Source of the DNA: Strobilurus pachycystidiatus
Taxonomy: Eukaryota > Basidiomycota > Agaricomycetes > Agaricales > Physalacriaceae
Assembly: GCA_019915135.1 (NCBI GenBank)
Contig: JAHLMK010000002.1
Coordinates: 248,001-312,000, forward strand
Direction: 5' to 3'
DNA: 64,000 bases
Shown here in pieces: positions 10,401-22,597 of the stretch (positions are counted from its first letter, which is position 1; the number at the start of each line of letters is the position of its first letter). Made by a program: the position numbers and the translations under genes. Under the pieces are notes generated by a model. That model was not told where the DNA came from and made no database searches. It worked only from the letters and a program-made list of their open reading frames with translations.

Positions 10401-12252
10401 CAAGGGTCTGCTCAACAAGCTGACCATGGAGAAGTTCGACTCCATCTCCGACCAAATCATTGCCTGGGCCAATAAGTCGGAGAACGAGAAGGACGGACGG
10501 ACGCTCATCCAGGTCATTCGTCTCGTTTTCGAGAAGGCTACCGACGAGGCTGCGTGGTCCGAGATGTACGCTCGCTTGTGTCGCAAGATGATGGAGCAGA
10601 TCAGCGCCAAGGTGCAGGACGACGGCATCAAGGGCGCAGGCGGCGTGCCCATCACGGGTGGTCACCTCTTCCGCAAGTACTTGCTGAACCGTTGTCAAGA
10701 GGACTTTGAGCGCGGTTGGGTGGCAAAGGAGGCTACAGCCGCGGCTGCAGCTGGCAAGGCTAGCCAGGACGCGGCCGTCCAAGCCGAGAACGACAAGAAC
10801 AAGGAGAGCGAGGAGGTTGCGCTGTACTCTGACGAGTACTATGCTGCTCAGAAGGCGAAGCGTCAAGGTCTGGGTCTGATAAAGTTCATCGGAGAACTGT
10901 TCAAACTTCAGATGTTGACGGAGCGTATCATGCACGAGTGTATCAAGAAACTGCTGGGCAACGTCGATAATCCTGAAGAGGAGGAGATCGAATCGCTTTG
11001 CAAGCTTCTTGCTACTGTCGGGCAGTTATTGGACACGCAGAAGGCTCGGGCACATATGGATGTCTACTTCTCTCGCATGAAGGAGCTCACCAAGAATGTC
11101 AGCTCTCGTATGCAGTTCATGTTGCAGGTAAAGTTCTCATCTTCTCGACCTTGTAACAAGTTATTGACTGTTATTTTCAGGACGTCATTGAAATGCGTGA
11201 GCGCCACTGGATCAGCCGTAACGCTGTCGCCGCACCTGCGACGATCGCACAAATACACGAAGCTGTAGGTTCAGACGTTCGCGTTCTGCTGCTCAAGCTA
11301 ATTTTCTTCGACACAGGCTGCCAAGGACAGGGCTGCTGCTGAGAAGGAGTCTTATACCCGACAGATGACCATGTCCCGCGGTGGTTCACGGCGTGGCGGT
11401 GACCGCGGAGACGGTCAGACAGTTGGTCCAGACGGTTGGACGACTGCTGGCGGATCGGCGCCTCGGGCTCCTCCCAAAGCTGGTGACCTGTCCAAGTTTG
11501 GCCAGATCAACAAGGGCGCCACTGCACCGTTGACCTTCGGCCCCCAGAGCAGCATTTACTCTGGCAAGAAGGACAAGCGTGAAGCCATGTCACGAACAAA
11601 CTCGATGTCGTCGAACATGTTCTCGATGCTTCAGAACTCTGAAGCCTCCGCTGAGCCTTCTGCACCCAAAGGTGATTGCCGTCCTCCTTGTTTTTCTCCT
11701 CAATCTCATCCTTGTATAGAAGCACCAACCCAGCGCAGGAAAATTGTCCTTGCACCTCGCTCGAAGCCCGTGGAATCTACGGTTGCAGCTGATTCGGAGC
11801 ATGGCTCAGAGGAAGAGGTTGACTCGCCCACCGTCGAAGAGGCGACGATGTCTGACAGCGACGCCAAGAAGAAGATCGAGGAGGACTTGAAAGAGTTCTT
11901 TGCGGTGCGGAATCTGGACGAGGCCGAGGACTATCTCCGCTTGCCCCCACAGCATCATCATACCCTTGTCGACAAGCTCGTCTCCTCCGCTATTGAATCG
12001 AAGGAGGCGGACGCTCAGCTCGTCGCCGACTTCTTTGCGCGCGCGTCTTCGAAGAACCTGTGTTCTGCAGAGGCTTTCGAGGAGGGCTTCGTACCAATCG
12101 CCGAACTCTTGGACGACATCGCCATCGACGCGCCCATGGCCTTCAAGCTGATGTCGATCATGCTGAAAGGCCCCGCATTTTCAGACGAGCAACGGACACG
12201 TATAGCCTCCAAGTCGGAGTCCAGTGCCAAGCTCCTCGCTCTTCTATCTTAG
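7472..12252 (+). CDS. translation initiation factor eIF4G
   Basis: Exons 7472-7697, 7746-8356, 8404-9734, 9789-11127, 11181-11264, 11317-11671 and 11720-12252 encode 1492 aa. eIF4G is the scaffold of the cap-binding complex: it binds eIF4E, eIF4A and poly(A)-binding protein in the cytosol. In order: a Pro/Ser/Gln-rich disordered N-terminus (1-440); a highly charged Lys/Glu helix (about 444-620); an eIF4E-binding motif YDRDFLL near 724, built across an intron; an Arg/Ser/Gly-rich linker; a MIF4G domain (about 923-1160, starting VDRKVKGLLNKLT); and a C-terminal MA3 domain (about 1358-1480, EDLKEFFAVRNLDEAEDYL). Two introns are multiples of 3 and read open, but family continuity across each junction supports splicing. 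Confidence 0.96.
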
Positions 12253-14415
12253 ATTGCATACATAGTTATCTTACGCCTCGCATCGATCTGCTTACTGTAT
12301 CAGGTTATTTTAGCACACTGCATGATTTCTTTTGTTTTTGCAATCCTGTTTATTTCCTTTCTTCTTCTTCCTTGGCTACCCATCCATTCACTTTCGTGTT
12401 ATGTTCTGCATGTTTTTATAGTTCCTTGTCGCGCTTATATTGCATTGGAAGTAGGTAGCGTACATACTTTGAGCAGAACCAGAGCATTGTGTGCTTCTTC
12501 AACAAAATCATCGTGTGAAAAGAAATCGCGAGTTTTTCTATCTTAATACCTTGACGACTTCGCCATAGATTTGCGAATCTGATTGGGATCCACCGACAGC
12601 CATATGGCTGAGATATGCACGTTCGAGGCATCCAGATGGCGCGAGCTAGGCGACAACCCCAATAAAACGTTGGGACTTACGCCACGTTCTGTTCGCGTCC
12701 CTGCTTTCGTGACTGTTCAGCATGCCTGCCAGTGCCTCACGACTATCTCTTGTCATCAATTATCAATGCATCCCTTCCACAATTCTCACTGTCATACCGT
12801 TGCTCCGAATCTGTGATTCTTCTCACAGCCGGGCCGCCCCGTCCTTGTATACGTACAGGCTCAATTGAAACGGCGTATGTTACTCCAGAAAGTCCAGAAG
12901 ACTCCGAGGGCCAGGAGCTCATGTCTATTAAGCGGGTGCTATTGGACGGTGCGCGATTTCACATGCATGTGCTTCCCTACCTTTCCCTACCCAAAGATTT
13001 CCATACGTAGGGCCGTTGAATTGTGGAAAGGAACGACGCAGGGTCCTTATTATGTATTCACCCAAGTCCGATACGCAGGTATGCGTCATATGTTCGTGCC
13101 ACACGAACAGTGACCGTGATTCTGAACCCGGCGGCATTTTGAATATGGCGTGCTCGTGTGGGATAAGGTGGCTCAATCTTGACTACTAGTAGCATGTACA
13201 ATGACAGTACATACACGAAGTGTTTCTTTTTCCGTAAGAGCAGATACAGTTGCGAGTTGGACACCTAACAGACCTTAGTGAGGATACCCAGGTCTAGCGG
13301 CACTGGCGTTGAATCCGGCTCTTGTCTGGTCTTGTGCTTGTCCTTCTGAGCTTTCAGCCTCTGGTCGTCCGGCTGACCGGCTGATGATCATGAGCTGGGC
13401 GGAAGAAATCGCGAGTAAGTAAGGTGCTTTTGCCAGATGGACTTAGACCATTTGCTGATCTATCTTGAAGAAGCAGAAGCTGGAGGATCTTTTAGTAGCT
13501 AGACTCGTGAGCAGCCTGTACTTCTGACCTACAATGCCCGCGTAAGTTATCGTCCACAGTCCGAGGATTGCTTGGCCTGCTAGTACAGATTGGAAGACAT
13601 GGCTTCAGCTGGGGAACGTGGATCGAGGCTAGCTACATACACGTCGACAAGGGACTCGGATGCGTCTCAACTCCGCACTCCGCCATGGCTGAGGCTCAGT
13701 CTCGACGCACACTGCCCCAAGGAGAGTATCACGTACAGAGTGCATCCCGGGGGGATCAGAAAAATGCTCACTATTGCGCCATCGTAGCAGGCAGAATGAA
13801 ATATTGGTATGCTGTTTTACTGGTGAGATTGGGTTGCGCTGGAACTTCGGGGTCGGAGAGGGAAGAACGGTCTTCTTCCAGTGGTCTTCCAAAAGGACCC
13901 ACCACCGTTCGCAATTGTCTCCGCTGGAATGAGGCGAGGAGACTACTCCGAAGACCAAGGGAAGGTGGGGCGACAGTCGACCCTCCGTGTCGCAATGATG
14001 ATCAGCTAGTAACGTACAATAAGGTACTTACGAACGTGTGTTGCCGGGTAAGACGTGTTCGTCGCGTCTCGCTGGCCAGTTCTGAGGCTACGCGTCTCGG
14101 AGTTGTGTGCTGTAAAGCGAGATCAGAAGCAAGCAATCAGAGTGGGATGAATGTGGGAATAAAACAAACATAGGCTCTGTTTCCGTGAAGAATGATCGTG
14201 TGCGGCTTGGCTTACGGCTACCACTTACCGAGTATGGATAGCAACCTTCATCTTGGACCTCATCATCTGTAATTGTTCGCTCCTTCGAAGACCACTCAAT
14301 TGGGCCTTATCGTCGTGTCACATCTTCTACGACCTCCGCCCACGCCTATTTATTGGGCTGGACGCCCTTAATTCCCCACACTGCTGGGCCTCCCATACGC
14401 TTTCCAGCTCGTTTG
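12253..14415. other. 2.2-kb stretch without a supported gene
   Basis: It begins with a T-rich 3' flank of eIF4G. Open frames exist on both strands near 13570-14170, but they overlap each other, lack motifs and do not join through introns. The end is the presumed promoter of the K+ transporter. Confidence 0.45.
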
Positions 14416-17400
14416 ATGAACTCTGTACGGTCTGCTCCACTCATCCCGCCGCACAACACCTGGGGACGTTTTTTTCGGAAACACCTCAACTTCTACCGCG
14501 TTCATATTCTAGTCTTGTGCGTTCTTTCTTTTATGCCCGTCATGGTCGAGGGCGACATTGACCGCCCATGTAGTACTTTCACTCCCCTTGTTTTCTCAGG
14601 GATATTCTATGCCAGCAATGGAAAATATCACATATCCTATATCGACAGTCTCTACAACTGCGTCAGCGCCATGATGGTCTGCGGGCTTGCAACCGTCGAC
14701 CTGAGCTCATTGACGCCCTGGCAGCAGGCGATTCTCTTCATACAAATGTGCATAGGAAGCCCGGTACGTCATGGCCTTTCATCTCGTATGTCTGTCAATC
14801 CCAGGTCAATCCTGACATATCACGAAGGTTGTCGTTTCTTGGTTCATGGTGTTTCTTCGGAGGTGAGACGCCCATTGGTCCCGCCACAATTCTTCCCATC
14901 CCTCATTCCCAATTCAAGACATTACTTCTACACAAAGTATCGTTACATCATCAGCAACAACGCCGCCAACAAACTCCCCCAGAATGTCCTCCACGCTGAG
15001 CCTCTGCCCTGGTACCGTCGCCCTTTCCAACGTCGGACGCGTAAATCACAGGTCGACAATGACGATGGGAGCGACGACACCTCGGATCATCGTGGTAGTG
15101 TCAAAAAGCTACGGACCGACATGATACGTAGAATGGACGATGCTCCGAAACTTGTCGACCCCAGCGGATGGATCAGCGAAGGGCGCTCTGTCCCCCTGCG
15201 ACGAATCGGTTCAGTTCACTCTGCACAGGAAGCTCCTCGTCAACTTTCTTTCGTGACAACATCTCCAGAGCGAAGACCACAGTCTCTCCGGTTGCCGCAG
15301 CGGACACTGTCACGAAGACTGTCTGATCCCGGCACTCCGTCCAGATCCAACTCGCTCAGAAGTGGGAATGGTGGCGGTACGCGTCTCCATTCTACGATGT
15401 TGATGACCTCCTGATGTCTCGCAGCGCCCATGCGGAGACACGAGACAATTGGTGTCGGCTCATCGCAACATCGCGTACCTCGAACGTTTACCAATTACCT
15501 CCGTCCAACCCAAAATGTCGACCTCAATCGTACCCAAACCGTCGAGTTTGCCCCACAGAGACGTCCGGAGCGTCAACATCCTGGCAGACATCAAGACTTT
15601 ATCTCTGAGGGTGGACGCGAGGAAACGATAGTTTCTGACGAGCAGCGCGGTACTCATCGGACGTCTGTGTACTCGGCATTTCCCTCTTTCCCAACGCAAC
15701 ACAGCCATAGACCTCAGCGCACTAAGCACAGCGGATTCGGTGGCTTTCCTATGCCACATGAAATCATTGGCGCCATTATCAACAGGTTCTTTCCCAAGCT
15801 GGAACGCAAGCTCACCCGGACTGTGACTATGCCGTTGACGACCACCTTCGCGTCACGGACGGGGACAAATCTAGTCCCATACATATCCTTCGACGCCGTC
15901 GTGGGCCGCAACTCGGCGTTCCAACATCTGACACACAACCAGATCGAGGAGCTTGGAGGCGTTGAATATCGTGCGCTGAATGCTCTGTTATGGATAGTTG
16001 CAGGGGTAAGCCAGACTTTGAGCCGCCAGGTACTTGGAGCCCGCGTTGAACTTGGATCTAGTACCACTTCGGCCTCCAGTTGATTGGACTGATCATCATC
16101 GCGCCGTACATGTCCCAGGGGAAATGGAAGTCTGACTTCGAAACTCCGGCATTGCATCACAATGTGAATCCGACCTGGTACAGTCCATGACAGTGAGATG
16201 GAGTACACCTCACTCAGCTGATTTGCATAGGTTCTCTGCTTTTCAAGTCGTATCATCATACACGAACACCGGCATGTCGCTGGTGGATACTTCGATGGTT
16301 CCCTTCCAGAGGGCATACCCCATGATCGTCGTCATGATTTTCCTCATTCTGGCTGGCAACACTTCTTTTGTGAGTCCTTCTCCCTCTGTTGTAAGCACGT
16401 TCCCATCTCATGCTTCTTGAACAGCCTATCTTGTGAGTCGTATATCTTGGAAAGCATGTCGTCTCTTCTAATCAGCCATGAACGTTGTTCTCAGCTTACG
16501 ATTTATGATGTGAGTCATATCAACATTATTTCCCTTGTCCTTGACTTGACCTCCGTTCCGTATTCACAGTTGGGCATTAACGAAAGTAGTACCCAACGAT
16601 TCACGCGCGAATGAGACTCTACATTTCCTACTAGACCACCCAAGACGGTGTTTTATATATCTATTCCCTTCTCATCAAACATGGTTTCTGCTAACGATTG
16701 TTCTATGTCTCACGTACGTCGTCTATCTTTGACACAAACACGTATGCACCGCTCACCCGGCACTTGCAGTTTCACGGATTGGTTTTTCTTCATGGTTTTG
16801 GATATTGGGACACCAGCGATCGAAGCTATACCCCTACATACACGATTTGCGATTGGACTCTTGCAGGCGATCGCTGTCCGGGCGGCTGGGTTCGGGACTG
16901 TATCGCTGTCCGTGCTTGCACCGGCGGTCAAGTCAGTGATTGTGTTCTGCTCAAGTTCCCTCACTAATATGTTCGGTAGGGTGCTCTATGTGATCATGAT
17001 GTATATCAGCGTATGTGAGTGAAGGAGTGTTGTACTTTTTCGCAGCGAGAACTGATACTTGGAGCAGATCCTATCGCTATGAGGTCCGCTACTTTCGTCT
17101 ATCCCGTACCCTATTCAGGGCGCTGAAAGACACCTAGTGTTCGTTCCACGAACGTGTACGAGGAGCAGTCACTTGGTGTCTTTCCTGAAGATGAAGAGTC
17201 GGCCCACGAATCAGAGTTCTCAGCTAGCGGCAATCGAGTCACTGTCTGGAGCAGGTATCTGACGATGCACGCGCGCAAACAATTGGCCTTTGGTAAGGCT
17301 CAGCCTTTCCAACTATTGGAGCCTACTGACGGTGTATGCATAGATATGTGGTGGCTAGGTTTGGCGTTGTTCTTGGTCTGCATCATAGAGGTATGATCTG

Positions 17401-17975
17401 GACGTTACACTTACTGCACTGCACATGTGTTCTGATTTCTGAATAGCGCGATAATCTGGAGAACCAAGCAGACTACTCGTATTTCACCATCTTCAACATT
17501 GGTTCGTTACCTTCAGACTGTAGAGACGAGATGATTACTGATTCACTATCCAGTTTTCGAACTTGTATCTGCATACGGAACTGTTGGACTGAGTTTGGGC
17601 CTACCAACGGTCAGCTATCGTGTTACTTCTCATGAAAACACGTCCCTCATTCATGTCAATCAGGCCAACTCCTCATTCTCCAGTGACTGGCGGATTCTGT
17701 CGAAACTCATCGTGATCCTCGTCATGCTTCGAGGTCGCCACCGAGGCCTTCCCGTCGCCATTGATCGTGCGGTCATGTTACCTATGGAATTCAAGCAAAG
17801 CAACGGTGACGAGGAAGAGGAGGACACACAAAGCCAGGTCGTCACCAATACGAATAACGGCGTCGTAGACGAGAAGAGTGTGAACGGAGACTCGTTCGAT
17901 CTTCGGCAGCGCAACACTGTGCGGCCTGTCCAGGAAGAAGCGGAAGACTACAGGCGCCCTGAGCAGATGGCTTGA
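14416..17975 (+). CDS. Trk-type potassium transporter, 18 exons
   Basis: Exons 14416-14516, 14574-14763, 14828-14862, 14919-15376, 15425-16005, 16062-16177, 16231-16369, 16425-16432, 16495-16509, 16570-16713, 16770-16931, 16980-17014, 17068-17083, 17138-17292, 17344-17390, 17447-17501, 17554-17609 and 17664-17975 give 874 aa. It is a plasma-membrane K+ uptake protein of the TrkH/Trk1 family with four M1-P-M2 repeats. The filter segments are visible as VCGLATVDLSSLT, SSYTNTGMSLVD, TVSLSVLAP and SAYGTVGLSLGLPT. A large hydrophilic loop (about 110-400) separates the first repeats, as in fungal Trk. Exons of 8, 15 and 16 nt encode parts of PIFLRFMIW and YPIAMS, which are conserved in the family, so they are real. 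The start is the Met nearest the first helix; a Met 63 nt upstream is possible. Confidence 0.95.
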
Positions 17976-18515
17976 GACCATCCACCACATCCACACCCAC
18001 ACCAATCATGGACGCACCGCTATCATCCATTCGCTAATGACTTGTACCACCATCCTAGAAATCCGCGCTCCACATACTAGAGGTATTTTAGCTTTATGTA
18101 TTCTTCATAATGGGCAATTATTAGTTTACGAGTTTGCATTGATTGTGTATATATAGTTACTTGAATGTGTATCCCCTTGTTTCTTCTTGCAGCTTTCGAT
18201 GACGCTCACGAGAGGAGGAGAATGCTTTGATTAAAGTACTTAGATCAAACCTCAACCTTGAAGCGCACACTTGGGAAGAAGACTTCGTAGAATTCAAGAC
18301 CTCTTTCGCGAGCTCCAACCTGCTCCAACCAACCCCAGCTTCCTGGGCAGTACCCCAGCCGGAGGCAACGGATCATATGTCTCGGAGACGGGATAAGACG
18401 GCTCGATCGATTTGTCTGATGGTCAAAGATGGGGCGGCAATACAAAGGATAAAACCGAGTCATGACAAAAGCTGAGTAAACCATATGCATAGAGGCTTTC
18501 CTTCCACCCGCCACG
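17976..18515. other. intergenic
   Basis: No coding signal is seen. This is the 3' flank of the K+ transporter (AT-rich, about 18070-18180) and the upstream region of the F-box-like gene. Confidence 0.5.
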
Positions 18516-19400
18516 ATGTCTACCGCGATAACGACCGTCCACACCGCCCAGGAGCGCAAAAGCAGAGTGCGCTCCTTCTCGCTATCCCTGGTGTCGGCCT
18601 ATTCCTCTCGGCTGCTCAACCTACCTGCGGAACTCATCATAGAAATCATCCGGCTGTCTCTGCTTGACGCGGAACCGAGCGTGCTCTCCACCATCTCTAA
18701 AGACATCACTAGAATCACGAACACCCTTCTCTACAACACTGTCATCATAGACACGTCTCACCGCGCTGCGCTTTTCACGCGCACCGCCAAGGGGAACCCT
18801 TCGCTGCTGGCATGCGTGCGGCACTTGGACGTGACTGCGTCCAGTCTCAAGCCACACACGTGGCACGACATCTGGAGCGCGCTTCCCCAGTGCAAAGGGC
18901 TCCTCTCTATCACACTCTCAGACGGAGGGCAGGTCCCCTCCATGACATCCTTCCTGGCTCAAAGCCGCCACGACACGCTCTCCTCCATCACCATGCGCCA
19001 GTTCTCCGACGATCCGTACGGCGGAAGCGGAGAGCGCGCAATGATCGACGCGCCGCTGTCCCGGCTGCGCGTCTGCGAGCCCAGCGACGTCTGGCACTCG
19101 CCCTCCTCCATCCTCGCGTCGTTCGGATGCACGCGCCAGCTCACGCACCTCCAGCTGCCGCGCCGCCTGAACGGCAACGAGGAGAATGACGAGATATTCG
19201 TGGCGGAGGTGCAGCAGATATTGCTCAGCCGGCCCGGGCTCAAGATGCTCGTCTTGAGCCTGTTCCCCTCAACCTGGACTGATGCTGGTGAGGATTGTGA
19301 TGTCGCGGACAGCAACATTGCGCGGATGCTACACGGTGTGGATGAACGGTTAGTTATCGCGAAGGGGCACTACGATGATTGGAAGGTTTCCCCTTGGTGA
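18516..19400 (+). CDS. F-box-like protein, single exon
   Basis: An uninterrupted frame of 294 aa. Residues 33-60 (SRLLNLPAELIIEIIRLSLL) match the start of an F-box, the Skp1-binding motif of SCF ubiquitin ligases, as seen in many Agaricomycete F-box proteins. The rest has leucine-spaced segments (LRVCEPSDVW, LTHLQLPRR, LKMLVLSLFP) that could be degenerate leucine-rich repeats, but no strong domain. Most neighbours have several introns; this gene has none. It would act as a substrate adaptor if the F-box is functional; the substrate is unknown. Confidence 0.75.
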   Translation: MSTAITTVHTAQERKSRVRSFSLSLVSAYSSRLLNLPAELIIEIIRLSLLDAEPSVLSTISKDITRITNTLLYNTVIIDTSHRAALFTRTAKGNPSLLACVRHLDVTASSLKPHTWHDIWSALPQCKGLLSITLSDGGQVPSMTSFLAQSRHDTLSSITMRQFSDDPYGGSGERAMIDAPLSRLRVCEPSDVWHSPSSILASFGCTRQLTHLQLPRRLNGNEENDEIFVAEVQQILLSRPGLKMLVLSLFPSTWTDAGEDCDVADSNIARMLHGVDERLVIAKGHYDDWKVSPW

Positions 19401-19642
19401 AATGTAGACTCAAGCCAGTACTTGCCATGTCGCGGAACTTGATCAGCTTGATAGCGATTAGAGTTAGATGTACAGATTATATAGGCTTCGTAGATGATGA
19501 AGTTAGATACCAATCTTGTCATGAACCTTGCAGGCTAAGTGCCGTGATGACTGCAGTTAGTAAGTAACCGCATTAAACTTCCGTTGTACAGGTATACAAT
19601 ATATCATACATATACATACAGATCCGTTCCAAGATTGGTTAT

Positions 19643-20123
19643 CTAAGTCGACGCCACCAACTGCTCGACGATTTCGACAGCTCTCTTGAACTTGGTCTTC
19701 TGCTCATCGGTTGCCTTGACCGAGCTCTCGCCACCACCGCATCCTTGCGGCCCGCCATTGCACCACATGAGATCATCGCTGCCCCAGGCGATGCTGGTGT
19801 CCAGGCCGTAGATGTCCTCGCTGCCGGGAGGCTGTTCGGTCGGCAGCTCCTTGAGGATGGTATGGAGCTCGTCCGCGAGGGCCTCGGGGTGCGGGATGCT
19901 CTTGGGCAGTGCCGACTCGAGGCCAGAGGTGCCGATCTCGCGGACTGCGGATGTGATGTTGAGCGTGTCCTGGTTCAGTGGACGCGTAAGGGTGTGGATG
20001 GCCTCGGGCGTGGGCGGGGCGAAGCCGCCGGTGATGCCTGTCGGCGGTCAGTGTCGAGCACGCTGCGCTGCATGGCGAGCACAGACCTTTCTGCAGCCTG
20101 AGGGAGTATTCGCTGGGAGCCAT
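19643..20123 (-). CDS. conserved-looking small protein, 143 aa, unknown function
   Basis: Exons (minus) 20123-20087 and 20037-19643 joined by a 49-nt intron. The protein begins MAPSEYSLRLQKGITGGFAPP, continues with an acidic soluble middle (ADELHTILKELPTEQPPGSED) and ends in a Lys/Glu helix (KATDEQKTKFKRAVEIVEQLV). A Cys/Gly cluster (WCNGGPQGCGGGES) lies between. I do not recognise the family; there is no signal peptide or membrane helix. Codon use and composition look like a real housekeeping protein. It is transcribed divergently from the Cys-rich protein gene 137 bp away, so both probably share the CRE-containing promoter. Confidence 0.75.
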
Positions 20124-20198
20124 GATGATGGTAGATGATAAGAGCGATGCGACGGAGGTAGCGGATCTAGATTAGGGCTATGCATGACGCATCGCTCT

Positions 20199-20206
20199 TG
20201 ACGTCA
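20199..20206. promoter_or_regulatory. CRE/ATF palindrome TGACGTCA in a bidirectional promoter
   Basis: A perfect TGACGTCA octamer, the site of CREB/ATF-type bZIP factors, lies between two divergent genes that start 76 bp to the left and 55 bp to the right. CTTATAAG at 20219-20226 could be the TATA element of the rightward gene. Confidence 0.5.
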
Positions 20207-20260
20207 CCGAAGCCCATCTTATAAGTCGAAAAAAGACACTCCAAGGCTCACACATCCACC

Positions 20261-20527
20261 ATGCAGCCAACCAACACAACCACTGCCGCAGCGCCCTCTT
20301 ACCCGCCCTCTGCGCACACCAAAACCCCTTCCTCCGCGCAACCAGCGCCCAGCGCCACCATGGCCGTCTCACAAGAGCCAGCCAAGAAGGAGGAAGAGGC
20401 TATGCGCCTTCGCGGTGGCTGTATTCCTTGCCCAGTAAGCATGCCTCGTTATCGTTCTCTATATCTGCTTACACTGTCTTAGGACGGCGGTTGCTGCTAC
20501 ATCATCCCCCTGCCATGTTGTTGCTAA
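20261..20527 (+). CDS. small Cys-rich protein with CIPCP...CCC tail, 72 aa
   Basis: Exons 20261-20434 and 20483-20527. The first 45 residues are Thr/Ala/Pro/Ser-rich and look disordered. The last 25 read RLRGGCIPCP then DGGCCYIIPLPCCC, with eight cysteines, resembling the CYSTM-like or palmitoylated Cys-rich tails of small fungal membrane-associated proteins. The second exon, which carries most of the cysteines, is only 45 nt, so single-frame gene finders could miss it. Function is not known; a membrane-anchored stress role would be inference from CYSTM proteins in other fungi and plants. Confidence 0.75.
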
Positions 20528-20696
20528 ACGACCGGCTTGCACACACACCCACCAGCATGCATGTATTGGAACATTCACGGACTCTGTCATCGTCATCATC
20601 ATGTATTACCAGCACCTACGTTACATATAATCGTTAATTTGTACTTGCTGTGCTCACTTACTGCCCGCAAAACACGCAAATTTCATACTGAAGTGT

Positions 20697-22350
20697 TCAG
20701 GTTCCCGCCGAGTGTGCATACGTCGCTTCCAAACGTGATTTCACATACTCGCCTGCTGTCACTACCTCGTAGTTCGAGGGCGTGCTGGGCGACACGCATC
20801 CAGGAATGGGCTGTAAAAACGTCAGTACAGTTCGCACATTGCGTATATACTGCCATCATACCTCCAACAGAACATCATAGTCCGTTCCAAAGAAGAGTGG
20901 CATTGAGTAACGCTCCGCGCCAGATCTATTGATAGCGCGATGTAATGTCGACTTGAAGACGTCGTCTGTTCAGTCCGTCAGTCAATGTCGAAGGAAGAGC
21001 GATATGTACGTACTTGTCCAGCGTGCAAATTGATCACCTAGATTCAACACAAGTGTCCCGGGGATGGGCACGGCATCGATCCATTTCCCATCCGCGTTCT
21101 TCACCTGCAAGGCTGGGACGGCATCTTGCCATAACATAGTAAAGCACTGGTGGTCGACATGAACCACTATCGCTCAAAATGACTGATGGACAGACCTCGT
21201 AGCTAGATGATTCATTCGTCAAATGAACCTTGCCAGCTGTCACAATGGAGAACTTACTCTGTATGCGCGCCTATTCCGATAACCCCTCCATCAGCGTCAA
21301 CAGCCGAAGCGTTCTGAGGTGGATAATGCAGCAGTCGCATGATGGCTGCTGGCTTCGTCGTCTAGCCTCGTTGTCAATAATCAAGTTGGCTTCATGTATG
21401 TAGGTCAATATCCACCTTGTCCACGAAGAAGTCCTCCGGCAGGTCCAATGCAAGAGCGAACAGAGGGAAGAGCTTCTCCCCGAGTTTCACCGCCCTGTGG
21501 CTGAGACGTCTTTCATAGGTATAAGAGATCCGGACAAGATTGTGCACATACTAGTATTGCAGCACGGGGTCTTTGAAGTCAGGCGAGGGCAGTTGGCTCG
21601 GCCAGACGTTGCCGCCTGACATAGCACCATCTTCACGACTCGGAGGAGTTCCTGCATAGGTTTCCGGCTCCCAACCTATGTCAAAACCTAGGCAAAAGTT
21701 AACGCTCCAAACAATCACCCGTATCTGGCAGCAAGACGCGGCGCACCTTCATGCATGTCCCCATGCCCATTCGGATCCGTGTTCTCGCCCAGCAGAGCAG
21801 TGTATCCTTTATAGTTCGAGCTCTTGTGGATATCCAGCTGGGATACAGACGTCAGATCTCGACCCAGTGCAGCGCGAAGATGATCAATGCACACATCGAG
21901 CTTCGTCTCCAGAGGAAGAGCAAAGAACTTCTTCCCCGCTTCGACCGCAGAAGATATGGTGATTTCGGGTATCCCGTGGTTCTTGACTGAACTTGAACGA
22001 TCGCTAGCTATCCTGCGTCGACGGGGTCGCAGTCACTTACTGTAGAAGAATCCCACTAGTATGCGGTCATTTTGAGGTTAGATAGACAGTTGACGGTGTC
22101 GGACCCTCACCGTTAATGCACGCATCACGTATCTCATCAGCCAGTAATCTTCGAGTGGCTGGATCAGAGCTCGAGTCCGCGTTGCTGAAATCTCTGTTGA
22201 GGCCATTAGGCCTTAACTTCAATCGTTGCACAGAGGGACTGTAGCCCACATGACGGGGATCTGCTCGAAAGAGCTTTCCGTCTGCTTCGTATCGAAGAGT
22301 ATGGTTGGACGCGCTGGAACGTTATAATCGAGATGGTGATGATGGCCCAT
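20697..22350 (-). pseudogene. 2-oxoglutarate/Fe(II) oxygenase (isopenicillin-N-synthase-like), two lesions
   Basis: Exons (minus) 22350-22250, 22193-22111, 22055-22041, 21986-21747, 21687-21552, 21500-21416 and 21361-21258, a poorly joined exon ending 21014, then 20965-20863 and a last exon to 20697. Family parts are clear: N-terminal DIOX_N (LADEIRDACINVGFFYIKNHG), GDMHEGFDIGWEPE, the HxD region before QCFTMLWQDAV, NLGDQFARWTND and HRAINRSGAERYS. Two defects are visible. The exon ending GIGAHT-GA has no in-phase AG acceptor before the next exon. A one-base deletion in FFGTD-YDV (about 20880) shifts the frame into a stop. Either sequencing error or a recent pseudogene; the intact remainder suggests the lesions are young. 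Confidence 0.72.
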
Positions 22351-22597
22351 GATGGTTGAAGCTAAAGGTCCAGGACCTTCAAGGGCCGAAGTCACGAGGC
22401 ATCAGAGTGCATGAACTTGAAGTTCGTCGTCTTAGTTCGAGGGACACAAGCTCCTGAATTTCCGAACATGATGATGATGAAGGTCCAAAGTCTATACGAA
22501 TCTGCTCTGATATCTATACCTAATTGCTAGAGTAATATAGTGCTACATATGCTAAAATATCCATCCCATAGATGAGAGAGTAGTGGTCCGTTCACGT

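Noticed and set aside
13568..14173. 201-codon plus-strand frame upstream of the K+ transporter
   Set aside because: It has no recognisable motif, overlaps open frames on the other strand, and no splice partner was found.
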